From assembly GCA_964007475.1 (NCBI GenBank), contig OZ023273.1, positions 30,181,557 through 30,245,556 on the forward strand: a stretch of DNA of 64,000 nt, given 5' to 3'. The notes below the pieces were generated by a model. It saw only the letters and a program-made list of their open reading frames with translations. It searched no databases and was not told the origin of the DNA. The DNA comes from Hybos culiciformis. Its lineage: Eukaryota > Arthropoda > Insecta > Diptera > Hybotidae. Of the stretch, positions 11,801 to 26,800 are shown piece after piece (within the stretch, counting starts at the first letter, position 1; each line of letters starts with the position of its first letter). The position numbers and the translations under genes are program-made.

Positions 11801-14800
11801 TGATTATAAGATACCTTGGTCAATATCATTATACCAATACCATTTAGTGATATTTCAAATATACAAATATAACAAATTTCATCGAAATCCGGAGCGTAGT
11901 CCGAATCCTTGAGCTATAATCTTTTTTCTCTACTCTAATCAACATCTATCTAATTTTAATTAAAAATCTATTTAAACTTTTAAAAAATTCAAAATTTATA
12001 AAAAAATGTATGAAAATTATTTAGACCCTTGACTGTTTGAATTTACACTAACTAAATAGTAATATAAACATAACCGTATATTTTATATTTTTTCTCACTT
12101 AATATATGTGTATTTAATAGAAAATATATGAACTTAATCCTTACTATAAATTTTCTAATACCGAACAATATGTTTTATTTATTTTTTGTATTATATTCTA
12201 TTCCCATAAGTATAAAGTATACATTTAATACATTATATGCTATTATATTAATACAAATACAATACATACACATACAGAATAAAATAAATTCCATCAAATA
12301 AATAATTTTCTATTCATATTATTCTTAATTTGGTGAACGAATTCATAGAAAAAATTCCCTAATAATGATATTACATTTTCCCATATATATATAGATTTTT
12401 TTTTATTTTTCATTAGGGACAATTTTCAGAAAAAAAAGGAAAACCATAATGTAAATATATATATATACATATAGCTAAGTCAATATACATATATATACAC
12501 AAAGATGATGTATAATTGTAATAATGAGAAGAAAAAGGAAAATTCCTTGACCTTGTACAAAAATATATATATATACATATATAATGTAAATATATTGCAT
12601 TAAATGTTTGGTTTTCTTTTAATATAATAATATTTTGAATATTTTTATAAAATTTACATAATTTTACTATTAGAGAAACAAAAAAAAAATAATAATAATA
12701 ATAAAAAAACTAAATATTTTCCTTTCAGAATATATAAAGGTAGGTATTTTTCTCGGGTTTATATTTTAAAAATGATGTAGTATCATTGTTATGCAAAACT
12801 TTTGGTCTTTTATTTTGATGTTTATTGTCTGTATATTATATTGTATATATTATATTATATACTTCATTTGAATTCTGGAATTTATAAACATTCAAAAAAT
12901 ATATAAACCAAACCAATTGCATGTTAACATGTTAAAAATGAACCCAAGACCCTGAATAATTTATAATTTTTTTTTTTACTACATTTAACACTATTTCTTT
13001 GTTTTTCCTTACATAAAATGTTTTTTTTTGTTTCTTCTACATGTCTTTTAATAGTAATGATGATAGAAAATGTTAACTTTATTTTTTTTAAATGAGCTTT
13101 CACATTCCAAAGATAACTGATATTTACAATAAAATTTTAATTTTATATTTCATTCAATTTTGATCTTTACATTATTCCTTTTGTAAAATGAATTAATTAA
13201 TTTAAAAAATATTTCAATGGTCAATCAAAGAGCAAATATTCTCATTTCAAAGGTATCAATTGTGAATAAGGTTGGTTACATCACCAAAAAAAAATTATAT
13301 ACATATATATAGTTTTCTGTATAGCATATAGCCATATATCAACAGAAATGATATAGATGTTTGTTTATTACATTGTATACCAAAAAAATTTGCTTAATCA
13401 GTGTAGGTTATTTCGTTTTCTCGAAAATAATAATCACTCTCAATAAATTTTAACACAAAACAAATTAAAATTGTTAAAAAATAAAATTAATGAATATGTT
13501 ATTAATCACGTAAGAAAATAAAATAGAATTTAAACCAAAACAAATTAACAAACAAATTATAACCACAAAAATCAATTACGAAATTTATATCATTGTGGAT
13601 TGTGGGAAATTCCTTCCACAAAAAACAAATTAATTATTAGGGTTATTCTAATAAAATTAACATTATATAATCACAAAATGACCACAATTGTAAGAATATA
13701 TTCAAAAAAGTGATTTTGAAACCGAAAACTTTCAATAAATAATTGTTTTTCATTCAATTACCGCATTATTATTTTTGAGGAAATAAGATTTAAATGAAAT
13801 AAACATATACACTTTTTCTCTTTGATATTAAAAATTTATCAAATTTTCAAATTTTATTCGTATTATATATATTAAAGAAATATATGTATATATAGATGGT
13901 ATTTACTATGGTAAATTGAAATAAGATTAATTGTTGTTATATCTATGAGCGCGCAGTATTTAAAATCGCAACAAAGTAAGAATAAAAATATATTTCAAAT
14001 GTTTTTTATCCACAAAAAATGAATGCAATGACTTATTCCTGCAAAAATCAAACTTCCACAGATGGTTTGAAACATGCAGAACTTACTATCATTTATTTAA
14101 AACTAGGCGAAATATCCGGCTTCGCTCGATAGAACCGAACTTATATTAATATCAAAAAACTTTTGTCCAGATTTTGGGCAGTAAAAAAAATCGGAATTTC
14201 AATATTTGCTACATATCACCACGACGGTACTTCGGATAAAAATTTCTAGTACCCTATAAGCATCTCGGGTCTCTAGGCTTCTTATTTTCAAAATTTCGAA
14301 ATTTGTTGTATAGCCTTCAAATAGAGCCCTGGGACAACGGTTGGGGGCCTTTCAACAAAGTTTGAGAAAACTAAAAACACTGATTAAACCGTAATCATTC
14401 ATAGAGATTTAAAATTAAAATCCCCTAACCTGATGTTTAAACTCTAAATTTCTCAAATTATCCCTATTTATTATATTTATATACTTTCTTAAAGATTTTT
14501 ATTAAGAAGCTCAAAAATAATATGGGAAAATAACATTATGTTTATTATATATGTGTCCGCCGTTGAGTTTTATTAATGAAAATATCTTATTTCAATATTT
14601 AATATGATTATTATGATATTTTTTTTCTATGACGTTCTAGTATTATTAAGAGTTTTATAGGTTTCATGTTAAAAAAAATATAGAAGAGTATACTTAATAA
14701 ATGTTGTATGGGGCTCGTTTTCACTTCGCTTTAAGATTCTTTACGTTTAAGATACCTTTCTCACAACGACAATACCTTCTACCAAAATCATTTAGTCATA

Positions 14801-17800
14801 TATGGTAGTCTAAAGTATATGCTATATGCCAATGCAACAATTTTCATCAAAATCAGGATCTCAGTTCAATCCTTGGAAACAATCGGAATCTATTTTACTC
14901 AGTTGCTCTTATCGACAACAATCTACAAAACAAAATCATTGAAAAAATTTTAATTATTATATAAATTGTTTAGAGCGTCTCTAACTCCCAAGTCCGAAAT
15001 TATAGAATCTCAATCTTATAAGTCGAAGTGAAAATGAACAAGATTTCAAAAAATTGAAATCGATTTGGCAGTTCATCAGTTATAACAAATTTTAGTGGAG
15101 AACAGACAGTCATTCAATGAAAAACACATAGTCTGTTTTTAATTTTAAAACTGAAGGAAAAATTATTGTTGCAAAGAAAATAAGGATTTTTGCTTTATAA
15201 TTATAAATAATAACTATTTTTTTTTTGCTTCTCACATAAATTTAGTTGTATATATACTTTTTAAGCTCAATTTTCCGAAAAAAAAATATTTAATATTTAA
15301 TGTTTTAATAAATTTTAGCAAATAACACTATCATCATATCATCATAAGAAAATAAAAATCATCATCAACATCATACAAAAATTTAATAAATTTCTTCAAG
15401 TGTAGAAAAAAATTGCATTAATTTTTTTTAAGTTTTGTAATATGATGCAAAACAGAAAAAAAAACAACAACTATATAATCTAAGATTAAAATTTTAATTA
15501 AAAACTAACAACCCTTCACATATGTAAATTATATTTTCAATTAAGATTGATATCAACTTTATAGTAAGTATGTATATTAAATATGTACGTGAGTATATTA
15601 ACTACATACTCGTATATACACATATATAATATTTTTTTTTTTGTGCATGGTTCAAATCAATTCAAAAAAAATGATGAAGAAATTTTTCAAGTACATCAAT
15701 CTTAGATGAAATATGTTGATTATGTGATTTAGCAGTAAAGTTTTATGTGTTTTATTAAATAAAATTAAATTAAAATGCATATGTAACAAAATTATACAAA
15801 TTGAACTATATCATATTTAGAATCTCCCAAGTATATACATATATAAATATTAAAAATACATATAGTGATTATACAATACAAATATGTACGTACGTAAGAA
15901 AGAAAATTTAAAAAGCATAATATTTTATTGATTTTAATCATCATCATCAGTAAGGAATATTATAATTTTTTGAATATTTAAAATAAATGTTGTTTCTTCC
16001 GTTCCATTAAAAAATTATTTGTTGTAAATAAATGTTTTTGCAGGAAGTGCATTCTAAAGTTTTCAGAGTAATTCACATTTTGATGATATTTTGCAATGAA
16101 TGATAGGTATATTTTGGAACGAAGTAGAAAATAAAAATAGCATATTATCAATTGTTAACTGCATTATTTAATGATTTTAAATAAATAAAAATTTCACCTA
16201 GATATCCTTGTCCCGCCGGATCTAATAACTTATATTAACTAAAATTCTCATTATATGTATATAGTTTTAAAAATGGGTATTCAGATATTTCTTGGTGGTG
16301 CATGATTGGATAAAAAAAAATTTAAAATGTGAGTACTTGTATGTGCAACTTTTGTATATCTTATTGAAAAAATTGATTATGTCAAACAGATTCGAATTGT
16401 CTAAATTTTATTTTACTACCATCACAGACATTTAATAATAAGTCAAAACACAGTGTGAAATTCTAAATTTATTCCAAATTGATACATAATATTTTTATAA
16501 TAAAAGTTTTATTATGCATAAAAAACAAACATTATATATTGTGACAGTATAATATGATATATAAAAAAAATTGCTGTACAAATTTTATATAAACATTTGC
16601 AACATTTATAAAAATAATGTCATCATTTAACTCTTTTTATTTTTTTGTAAATCAAATGACTTAAACGTATTTTAATAAAAAAAAAAAAATTACGTTTACA
16701 ATAAAAACTCTGGAAAATATATAATTTTTTTTACGGTATAATTTACATATTTACTTAATAATATAGATGTACATTATGTTCATAAATATGTAATGTACAA
16801 AAATCAAAAAATAAAAAACAAAAAAATGTTTACGACTTTATAAGTATTATATATAAATTGATATATGTATTTTACAGTTTCCATTTCCCACTATTCCAAA
16901 ATTATTTAGTTACCAAGTCTAGAGTAACTTAAGTATCTTGCAATTTGAAGAATTAATTCTTTTGGTGACTAATACTCCGAGTCAGCTGTCTAACCAAAGC
17001 AAATAAATTTTTTTTTGCTGTCGCCATAAAAAATTTGTAGAACAAACTGTTTTTATCTCATTTTACATCAAACATGAAAAAATAGATAGATAGATGTCGA
17101 TTAGAGCAACTTAAACAAATATGTACAGCCCAAGGATTCGGACTAGGGACCGAATTTGGATGAAAATCGTTATATTTGTATATATAATATATGACTAAAC
17201 GGTGTTGTTATAATGATATTGAAGGAACCTAAAAAATGTTTTTACTTGATTTTGACTTCAATCGAAATGCTGAAAACATTGTTCCTACTTCATTCATGAG
17301 GTTCTGTTCTATATTTTTTATTTCCAAATTCAATAACGAAACAATAGAAAACCAAGATTCTTATAAGCCTGAGATTACAAAAAAGAACAAAGTTGTCGAA
17401 ATAAATTAATATAATTTTCTTTGTATTTTTTTTATCAAAATTCAGAGAACTTTGATACATTTTTCTCTATAGTCTAATTTCTAATTTCGGATAATTGTAA
17501 TGATATCTTTAAAAAATCATATTTGGACAATAAAACAAACATTATCACAATCATCATAACTTTTGTCGGCCTTCCTTTTTTTACATTAAATATGTTTCTT
17601 TATTTACTTTGAAAAAAATAAAAACAAAATAGAAGGAAAAAAGATTTTCAAATTGTACATGTGTGATGATTTTTTAACTTTGAAAACGATTTTCAATATG
17701 GGTAAAAAAAAAATTAAATTATATTTTATGGTGGAATGAAAAATTATATTTTCCAGAGATAAAAAAGCTTTATGTACCTAATGTAAATTACATTATAAAA

Positions 17801-20800
17801 ACATATAAAAACATTTTACAGTGCTTATAAAATGAGATGGGAAGTGTAATAATTCTAAACTTAAAATCCATTTAACTTAAATTTACGCACATTATGCATT
17901 AAATAATAAATGGTTTTCGTGTATCCGCAATTTGTCAAATACAAAAAAAAAACACAAAAACTTATAGAAACAACAACAACAAAATTGAAAATATAATAAT
18001 ATTTTATTTAAATTAGACAGTTTTTTGTAGGCTGAAGGATATTCACTTTTATAAATGTGATATAATAAAATTGTAATTTGATTTTTTGTTTGATTGATAT
18101 TTATGAATCTTATTTAAGTTAGTATGCATTTAACCAATATTTATATTTTTAGAATTTATGAAAAAAGGATAAAATAAACGTCGTGACTTTCTGATACGAT
18201 TTAATCTTATTGGTAAATATCATAACGTCGCATTAAATTATTAATGTATGTACGAGCAAGCAAATATATTTTCACCTAATTCTGTTCTACTTGAAATAAT
18301 CAAAAGTATTTTCATATTAAATGAATTTTTGGTTTTAATGTTATACATTTTCGCGACTCCGACGGCATTAATAGCATGTATTTTTTTTTTTAAATCAAAT
18401 ATGTGTAAGTGATAAACAATTTTATAATATATACATGTATATAAATGTATAACACAGCTAATATACAGATACATTAACTTTATTCTGAGAGATTATTCGA
18501 GTTATATGCTATCAACTGGAGATGGGTCGAAATTTTTTGTATAAGAAATTTTTATTATTTTAAATTTTTTTAAAGTTTGCGAGAAGATGGATGTTCATAA
18601 AAGGAAACTAAAATAATAATATAATGTCCGCGATTGTATCCAAGGATTCGGACTGGGCAAAAATGGATTTCCAAGAAAATTGGTATATGAGTAAATGTTG
18701 ATTGAAAAAACTGAAAAAAAATTTAGCCCCCGATTGTGCCCAAGAAAGTGAAGGAGGCTGAAAGCAGACTTCAATCAAAATTGGTGTATGAAATACGGAA
18801 AATATTTTAAATACATAGTATACTGTTCTATATTTTTTTTTACTTTAAGTATTCATAAATTTTTTTTCAAAAATAAAATAAACATTATTTAATGTTATTG
18901 CATTTTTGTACAACATTACGGAAAATTGTTTTTAAAAACCAATCCAAGAATATAAGAATTATACACAACATATAAGAGAAATAATAAAACAACAGTATTT
19001 GGTTTCAAAAATACGGTAGAAAGATTTTAAAAAAATATACATTTTCAAAAAATCACCAAGTAAAAACCCAAAGGGGTTTGACATTTTACATAAATTCATT
19101 GTTTAGCTTTATATGTTTTTCTATTCTGCTTTATATTCTCTTTTATTTCTGTTTTAATACAAAATGTGTCATGTGTCTTGGGTTTTTGAAAGTAAATATA
19201 GGGAATTTACATGCAATTTATTTTTCCTCAAACAATGAATCTGTAAATTGTTATTCAAATTTTTATGTAATATGTAAACCTGTAGTATTTTTACATTAAT
19301 ATTATTTTTATATAAAACTGCTGAAATAAAAAACTAAATGAATATTGCGGAATAAATTCAAATTTTTCCGAAAAGGAACAGTTTCGTTAGATTTTATGAT
19401 ATTTTGTTTCATTTCTTTGCATTAGTATTTTGAGTTGGTTAATAAAAAATATAAATATAAGGAGTTAACAAGAAAAAAACATTGCAGTTCAAAAGTAGAC
19501 TTAACCGATGTATTTCACGATCTCAAAAATATTTATTACAACAGTTTGATAGAAGTCAAGTGAAATGAAGAGATTACATGTGATTAGTGATTTTTACAAT
19601 TTTTCATCCCTTTATAAATTATCGTATAATTTCCAAACATAAACATAATATCAATATATAGTGAGACATGTAGAAATATTAAACATATTAATTTAAAATA
19701 TTTTTTTACAATATATTATTTTACTAAAATAATGTCAGTGTTTAAATTTTATATGTTGTACACATATACTTAGATTTTCACGTTCTATAATAAATTTATC
19801 AATAATCCTTATTTAAATTCTACATAATGTTTTGTGTAAATTTAATGAATATTTCATATTTGGAATTTATTTTCATATTAAGTGCAATTTGTGGAAATTC
19901 AATCATTTTTAAAATTTATTCATTTTAAATAATTTTTTCCATTTAAATTTTGTTCAAAAACCTAAAGGTTAGACAAGAAAAAAAGTAGTCCTAGGGATTA
20001 TGAAACGATAGAAATTTTTTTAAGAACGTAAAGAATTTTGCAATTGGACAATTTTTTTAAGGTTGTAATGTATAATTATTGAAAAAACAAATTTCAAATT
20101 AGAAGTTCGCTCTTAACATCAAAATTATGTTTTTATTATTGCTACTTTATCAAGAATACAACCTTGATTAATAAAAATGTTTCTGAAAAAATCCGGATAA
20201 AAGAAAATGAATACAAAGAAATAAAATTTCAAATATTCTGCCTAATGAGAATATTAATAAAATTGTCAAAAAGGTAGAATATTAATTTAATTTAATTAAA
20301 AATAATAATAAAACCTTTATTAATTTAATTTTTTTATTTTATCGTTATAACAACCTAAGGCTTTAATATAAAATTAATTGGATATGTACCCTAAAATACA
20401 CATTTTTGACATAATTTATTTCTTACATAAGTTCAGATTCAGCTATATCAGAAAAATTTACAACTTAAAATATAGATTACATCTACCTTACTGGGCATAT
20501 TTAAATCGTTTTGTTTGCTCAATTAACGCAGTAGTACATGTATACAAGTAAAGCAATTGACTCGATAACAAATACTTTCTACTGTCTTGAGCGAAGAATA
20601 TAATTTCAATTACACAAGTTTATTATTAAAATTTTTATCCTTTTTGATGCATTAATAATTATTATTAAAAGCTTGAAAGTTTTAGAACTATCTTCAATTT
20701 GAATTTGTTTTTTTTCTTAATTTTTGAAATTTTGAAAAACTCTTCAAGATTGAAAATTTAACTAATTTTCCTTTAAAAAGTAGTAAGACTCACTCCATCA

Positions 20801-23800
20801 TTATATTTATTATATTTACATTTACTTTACATTATATATTTTGTATAATTTTTGTGTTTTAAGGCAAAAAATTTGTAAGTTGAGTTGAGTTGGGGGTTTG
20901 TCTTAACACCACTGCACTTCAAGGCAATAAATTGCCATGAAAACTTTACCATCACTTTCATATACATGCTAATATGAGAGGAGAGGGCTCGGTATGAAGC
21001 GCATGCAACGGAAAATAAGTAAATATAATAATAAAAAGTAGAAAGAAGAGAAAGAAATATTATTCAGAACTATATTCAATTTGAATTTTTTTTTTTTAAT
21101 TTTTTTTTTTTTTAATTCTTCAAGCTTTAAAATTTAACTAATTTTTCTTTAAAAAGTAATTAGACTCACTCCATCATTATATTTACATTTACTTTACAAA
21201 GGTAAAACCATACATTTTGTATCATTTTTGTGTTTTAAGGCAAGAAATTTGTAAGTATAATAATAAATAAATAGAAAGAAGAGATAAATATTCAAAAAAC
21301 TCACAGTATTAAATATAAAACTTCATGTAATTTAAATAAAAATTAAATTGAGTAACATTCACTCAAGAATTTTAAATGATAGACATTAAATTAAATATTC
21401 GGAGTAGTCCTAAACTTGAAAGGATGAAACAATTCAGTAATCTTTCAGTAACTTCAAATAAAAAATATTATCAAATAATAATTAAGCAATAGATACAAAT
21501 AATTTATTTCAGGTTTCATTATACTATCTACAAATAAAACCAATTCTGAGGGCTTACTAACTAATCCTTCGAATCATAATTTTCAACTTCTTTGAAAATT
21601 ACTTACACGTAGCAGCCAGTAGACATTCCTTAAATAATTTTCATCACATTACCAATTAAAGTCTATAACTATAATATAACTTATAAAAAAATTTATTAAA
21701 ATTATGTGTTTAGAAATATTTTTGAACTTATAATGATATATTTATACTGCATAAGATTATATGAGTGACTACCATGAGAACACCACTTAAAAATTATTAT
21801 TGCTTTGATCATACTTCAAAATTTTGAAGTATAATCAACCTGCTTCCCATCTGTTTTCAATTTTCTATTAACTTAATGTAATTGAAATACTTAGAAGACA
21901 TATGTACGTATGTACACAATATACTAAGCAAGCATATTATGTAAGCAAAGAACAACATGTTGATCATATAAAAACAAATACAAAATAATTGCAAAATAAA
22001 AAAAAAATAAATAAATAAATTTTCATATAAATCTCTTGCATTTTGACACTTTATAGGGATTGAAGAAATTGGATAAGGTCAAAGAGAAAACCACTTGAAA
22101 TGTTACAAAAAACCTCTAAGGAAGAAAACTAAGAAAATTTCTTGTTATAAATACTTTTTTTTACTAGAACATTTTCATCATGAACGCTTTTTTTTTTTTC
22201 TTTATATAAAAATCGCAAGTGGTTATTGGATAATTGAAATGTCATTTTCATACATTAATCCAAAAATTAGACAAGAACCACAGAGAATATTGTTTTATTC
22301 GATAAAATGTATGTATGTATGTAAAATTATTAATATGAACCCATCATGTACATGTCATTTAATATTTTTTTTGTTTTTTTTTTTTGATATTATGCTTCAT
22401 ATTTTAACCTATGTTTTTTTCAACCCATATAATCATTATATTTCATTTCAGTTGGTAGCTGAACAAGACATTATAGTTAAAATGTATTTTTAATTTTTTA
22501 TTTTTTTTCTAAAATACGATTTAACATTTAACATAATTTAGCTTTAGGAAAATTTTCATCAAAAAGGACTAAAAACGATCGAAAACACGCACATTAAAAT
22601 AATAATAATATATATATTATGTAAAATTTTTTGTAATCGTGGGATAAGTTATTGTTTAGCAGGAAATTTTTTTAAGGTTGACAAAATTTTTAAAATAACA
22701 GAAAATTGCCAACGAAAGTTAAACCCACTCAAATTTAAAATTTTGATACAGTCATGAAAATATTGTCAACCACTGAGTTTGAATTATGTTTTTTTTCTGT
22801 TAGATTTATCTTCCTGCATTGCGATTGAAATTAGAATTTGTATATGTATAACATTTATTTTTTCATGTGAAATAAATAATATGGTATTTTTATCAGTTAT
22901 AGTGATTCTGAATTTTTTAAACATATATTAAATTAAATTACAGCACGAGATGAAGTCGAACCCACAACTGAACACGCCTCAGTAACGTAGTACTGTTCTA
23001 CATAAATATTGAACTTCCAAATGTTATCGAAGTTCGCTTCAGTCGCTCAGTCGAATCCTTAGTCTGAATCGGGATACTTATTTTCATTGTAATCTACTTT
23101 CACCTCCCACTCAGAATTCTTTAACACAATCCATTTTTTAGTATCCTTTTATTGACATATATATTTTCTCACATACTAATTTTCATAAGAATCCTCTAAA
23201 AATTTAAAATTAACAAAAATTTTATAAACAAATAATTTCGACCCTTCGCCGGTTGAGAGCGACAAAAAAACGGAGAATCTCAAGCTTTGGGTGTTAAAGT
23301 GAACGAGATTGGTAATATTTTGGCATTAATAAGATCGAAACTAGTTTTAATAGTTTATGCATTTAAGTACGGACAGACAGAAAGTCCGTATTTTCATTTT
23401 TGATGGAAAACGAACAAAAAAACAGAATCGGTATAAATTCAAGAGATAAAAAATATAAATTTAACATTACAAGCTTTTAAAGTTTACTGATATTTATATT
23501 TGTCTTAAATTTGTATTATTTTTAGTTTAAGTTCAACTTGTTGTATGTAAATAAAAATATAAAACCCACGTAATTTTATTGTAAATGAAAAACTAATTAG
23601 CATATTCATAAAAATCGAGTAGTAAAAAAAATTGTTTTTTTTTTTTATGTATTTATTATTCAACTATACATATATACTAAAATTAAGAAAAATAAATATT
23701 TATACCAATTTTTTGTCAAAAATAAAAATTTTTCCCCAAATTGATTCATTAAGTAATTAACGCTTTTTGAGAAATTTAAAAAAAAATAAATAAAAAAATA

Positions 23801-26800
23801 ATAACATTAACAAATTGTTATATTTGACTAAAATATTTTGAAATTAAAGATGTCATGTACTATTTTTATCAAAGAAAAAAAAAACACAAATAATTAAGTG
23901 CTAAAAATATTGTCAATTATCCACATTACATTATTTTGCAGTTTTCTTTGGTATGGTTTTTTATCCAAATATAATTCTTCTAGAAAAATTTCGTTAAAAA
24001 ACACAAACACCTTAATTCAAGTGAAAACGCAACAAGTTAAATAACCTGTGACTAAATGCCCAAAAAATGCATCAAATGTGGTTAATTTCAACTTTTCGAA
24101 ATGAAGTTCAATAATAATTGACATCTCGATAATAGAAAATTAATTCGTCGATAGATATATCCATGAATTTCCAGAAGGGCATTATAATTTAATGTTTAAT
24201 GTATGTAATTTACAAAATAGAAAAATTGCAAAAAATAACAAAAAATAAATTTTCGGTGTTTAAATAACTATCTGTCCTATAATAATGGTTAAATAATATT
24301 AACAGAAGAATTCTTATCAAATGCACAAAAATTCACAATATTTATATTTTAATTACCCATAAAATTTCATTATGGTCTATTTTTTTTTTCCAGAAAATAA
24401 ATTTTTTCTTATTTATTTTATATATTTAAATATTTTGTATGCGCGTTTATTCAATTAACAATTCCATAAATTCCCACACTTGACTTTTCGGCAGTTACAA
24501 ATTCAATGTTTATACATAATATACTATTTAGCCAACAATTGCGGTTTCCTTCAACAAATATAAAATTTACCAAAAAAAAAAAAAAAACAGAATATTTATA
24601 TCTCATTTTACCGCAAATATATAATTTGTTAGCTTGATGGTAAAATGCATGCATATTAATATAGTGTTAAATGTAATATAAAATAGTTAAAACCTAAACA
24701 AACATATTATATTTATGTAAATAAATATTTACTCATTTGACCCCAAAAAAAAAAAGTTACTATTTTTTATTTCTTGGTGAAATGGTAAGTTCCCACATAC
24801 ATTATTTTCTTATTCACGTACACATAATATATATGTACAGCACAATAAATATACACTACATATACGCTTAGTTTAGACACACATTTTTTTTCCGGTTATT
24901 CAAAAATATTTTTGATTAATGAAAAAAAAAATTATATTTCATAATTAATAGAAATTAGCTAGCAATTCAATAGAAACAAAGGTAAAACTACCATTATACA
25001 TATACAATATGTCTTATACATAAAACAGATCCTGTTAAATAATATTATATTGTAAATATATAAACCCATTTATACGTAAATGTTTAAATGTATAGTAAAT
25101 CTTAAAATATTTATTCCCTTATTATTATGGATATTATTAACCTTTTATACATTCACGTCAACATTTAATATAATGAAAAATTTAGGGTTGATAAGCAAAT
25201 ATAGCCCTTGTTATCTCTTTCCGTTTTTGAAGAATAAATAATGATAAATTATTTTAAGGTACAACATGATGACGACGACAACGAAGACGATGTAGTATTT
25301 TTTATTTCCGCAATATGTATATTTAAATAGAATGGTGAAAAAATAATCAGTAGATAATTATTAAATTTCATGAACCGCTTCGATATAAAAATAATCATAT
25401 ATAAATAGTTTTATATTCATTTCTATTCATTTATATGCCTGAAAATGATCTATTTCGGGATCAGTGGACTTAGAATGTTCACAAAATTTCCGTCTAAATA
25501 TTACACAAAATTTCTTTTCAAAAATAAGCTTGGCAATAAATAATAAAATTTTGAAACTATGTATACATCGTCAATAATTAGAAACAGATTAGAAACGAAC
25601 CTGGAAAGACAATATCTCGTCGTATATACAAATTACGAGAAACCACATACATGTGTATGCAATACCTATAACGATATACATGTCCATTAAACTTATTAAT
25701 TTTAATCAAATAAATTACCTTAACCATTAATAAAAGAAAACCACTTGTGCATAATTAGTTAAATGTTTATTTTTTATTTTAAATATCCCAGTTCAAATAT
25801 TATCATCGTGTCCTTAAATGAAAATTTAAACATTTATTATAATCTGTATCACAGTCTGAAGCATATATTAACATTGAAATTGAAATATTATAAGAGCAAA
25901 TTGAAGTTAATAAAAATATAAAATAAGTCAAATGTAGCGCGGGAAATGATTTTCTTTACTTGTCTTTTATTTCTTTCATTTTAATTTTTGTTTAAAGTCT
26001 AACAATATCTAACAATGTAATGTTAACCATGAAATAAACACATTTTTTATCTGATAAGAAATTATTTGAAAAGCTCCCACGGGGTCCATTAACACATTGC
26101 AGCAAAATAAAGAAAAAAGAAATGAAGAAAAAATACTCATGAGTTAATTAAAAATTGTGTTAAAAAAATGACATTTTATTAGTGCCATTTTAAAATGTTA
26201 AATGAAATCTTGCATTTCAAAATAAAATCCGATTGACGGATTTGTTATTAATTATTCCACTTACACTAAAGAGAAACTATATTGTCTAACAGAAAATAAT
26301 ATTTTGGGTTTAATTGCATCAAATAAAAGATTCAAATTAGAATAAAACAGTAGGCTCAAATTCTTTGGTCCACTTTTAGAAATCAGAATCTCAGTTCAAT
26401 GTGTTACTCTCTTGGAAAGTTTATATTCTTTGATTTAAGATTATACTATAATTGTATTTGATTTGATGTCATTTATTTATAGAAAATTATGCCAGTTAAA
26501 TAAATACTAAAATCTTGAACAAATTGATCACCTTCAATAACTTTAATAACTCCAAATCGAATTAGCTTAAGTTTTTTAATTTATAATGGATGTAAAAAAC
26601 TATTTTTTTTTATAATTATATATATTATAATTTGCTTTGAAAATATTGGTACCGAAAATAAGGTGAAAAACTTAAGTTTTTTTAAAATTAATAAATATAT
26701 ATTTACTTTGCAATCTTTTATTATTTTTATTTTATTTTATAGAATTTGCTAGATCTTAATTTTGAATTCTAAACGAACGTTAGGTTAAGCTCTTTTAGTA

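Noticed and set aside
22095..22493. 132-codon open frame in SoxE intron 1
   Set aside because: Phe/Lys/Ile-rich low complexity with poly-T coded Phe runs, no family resemblance, and chance is likely in this composition.
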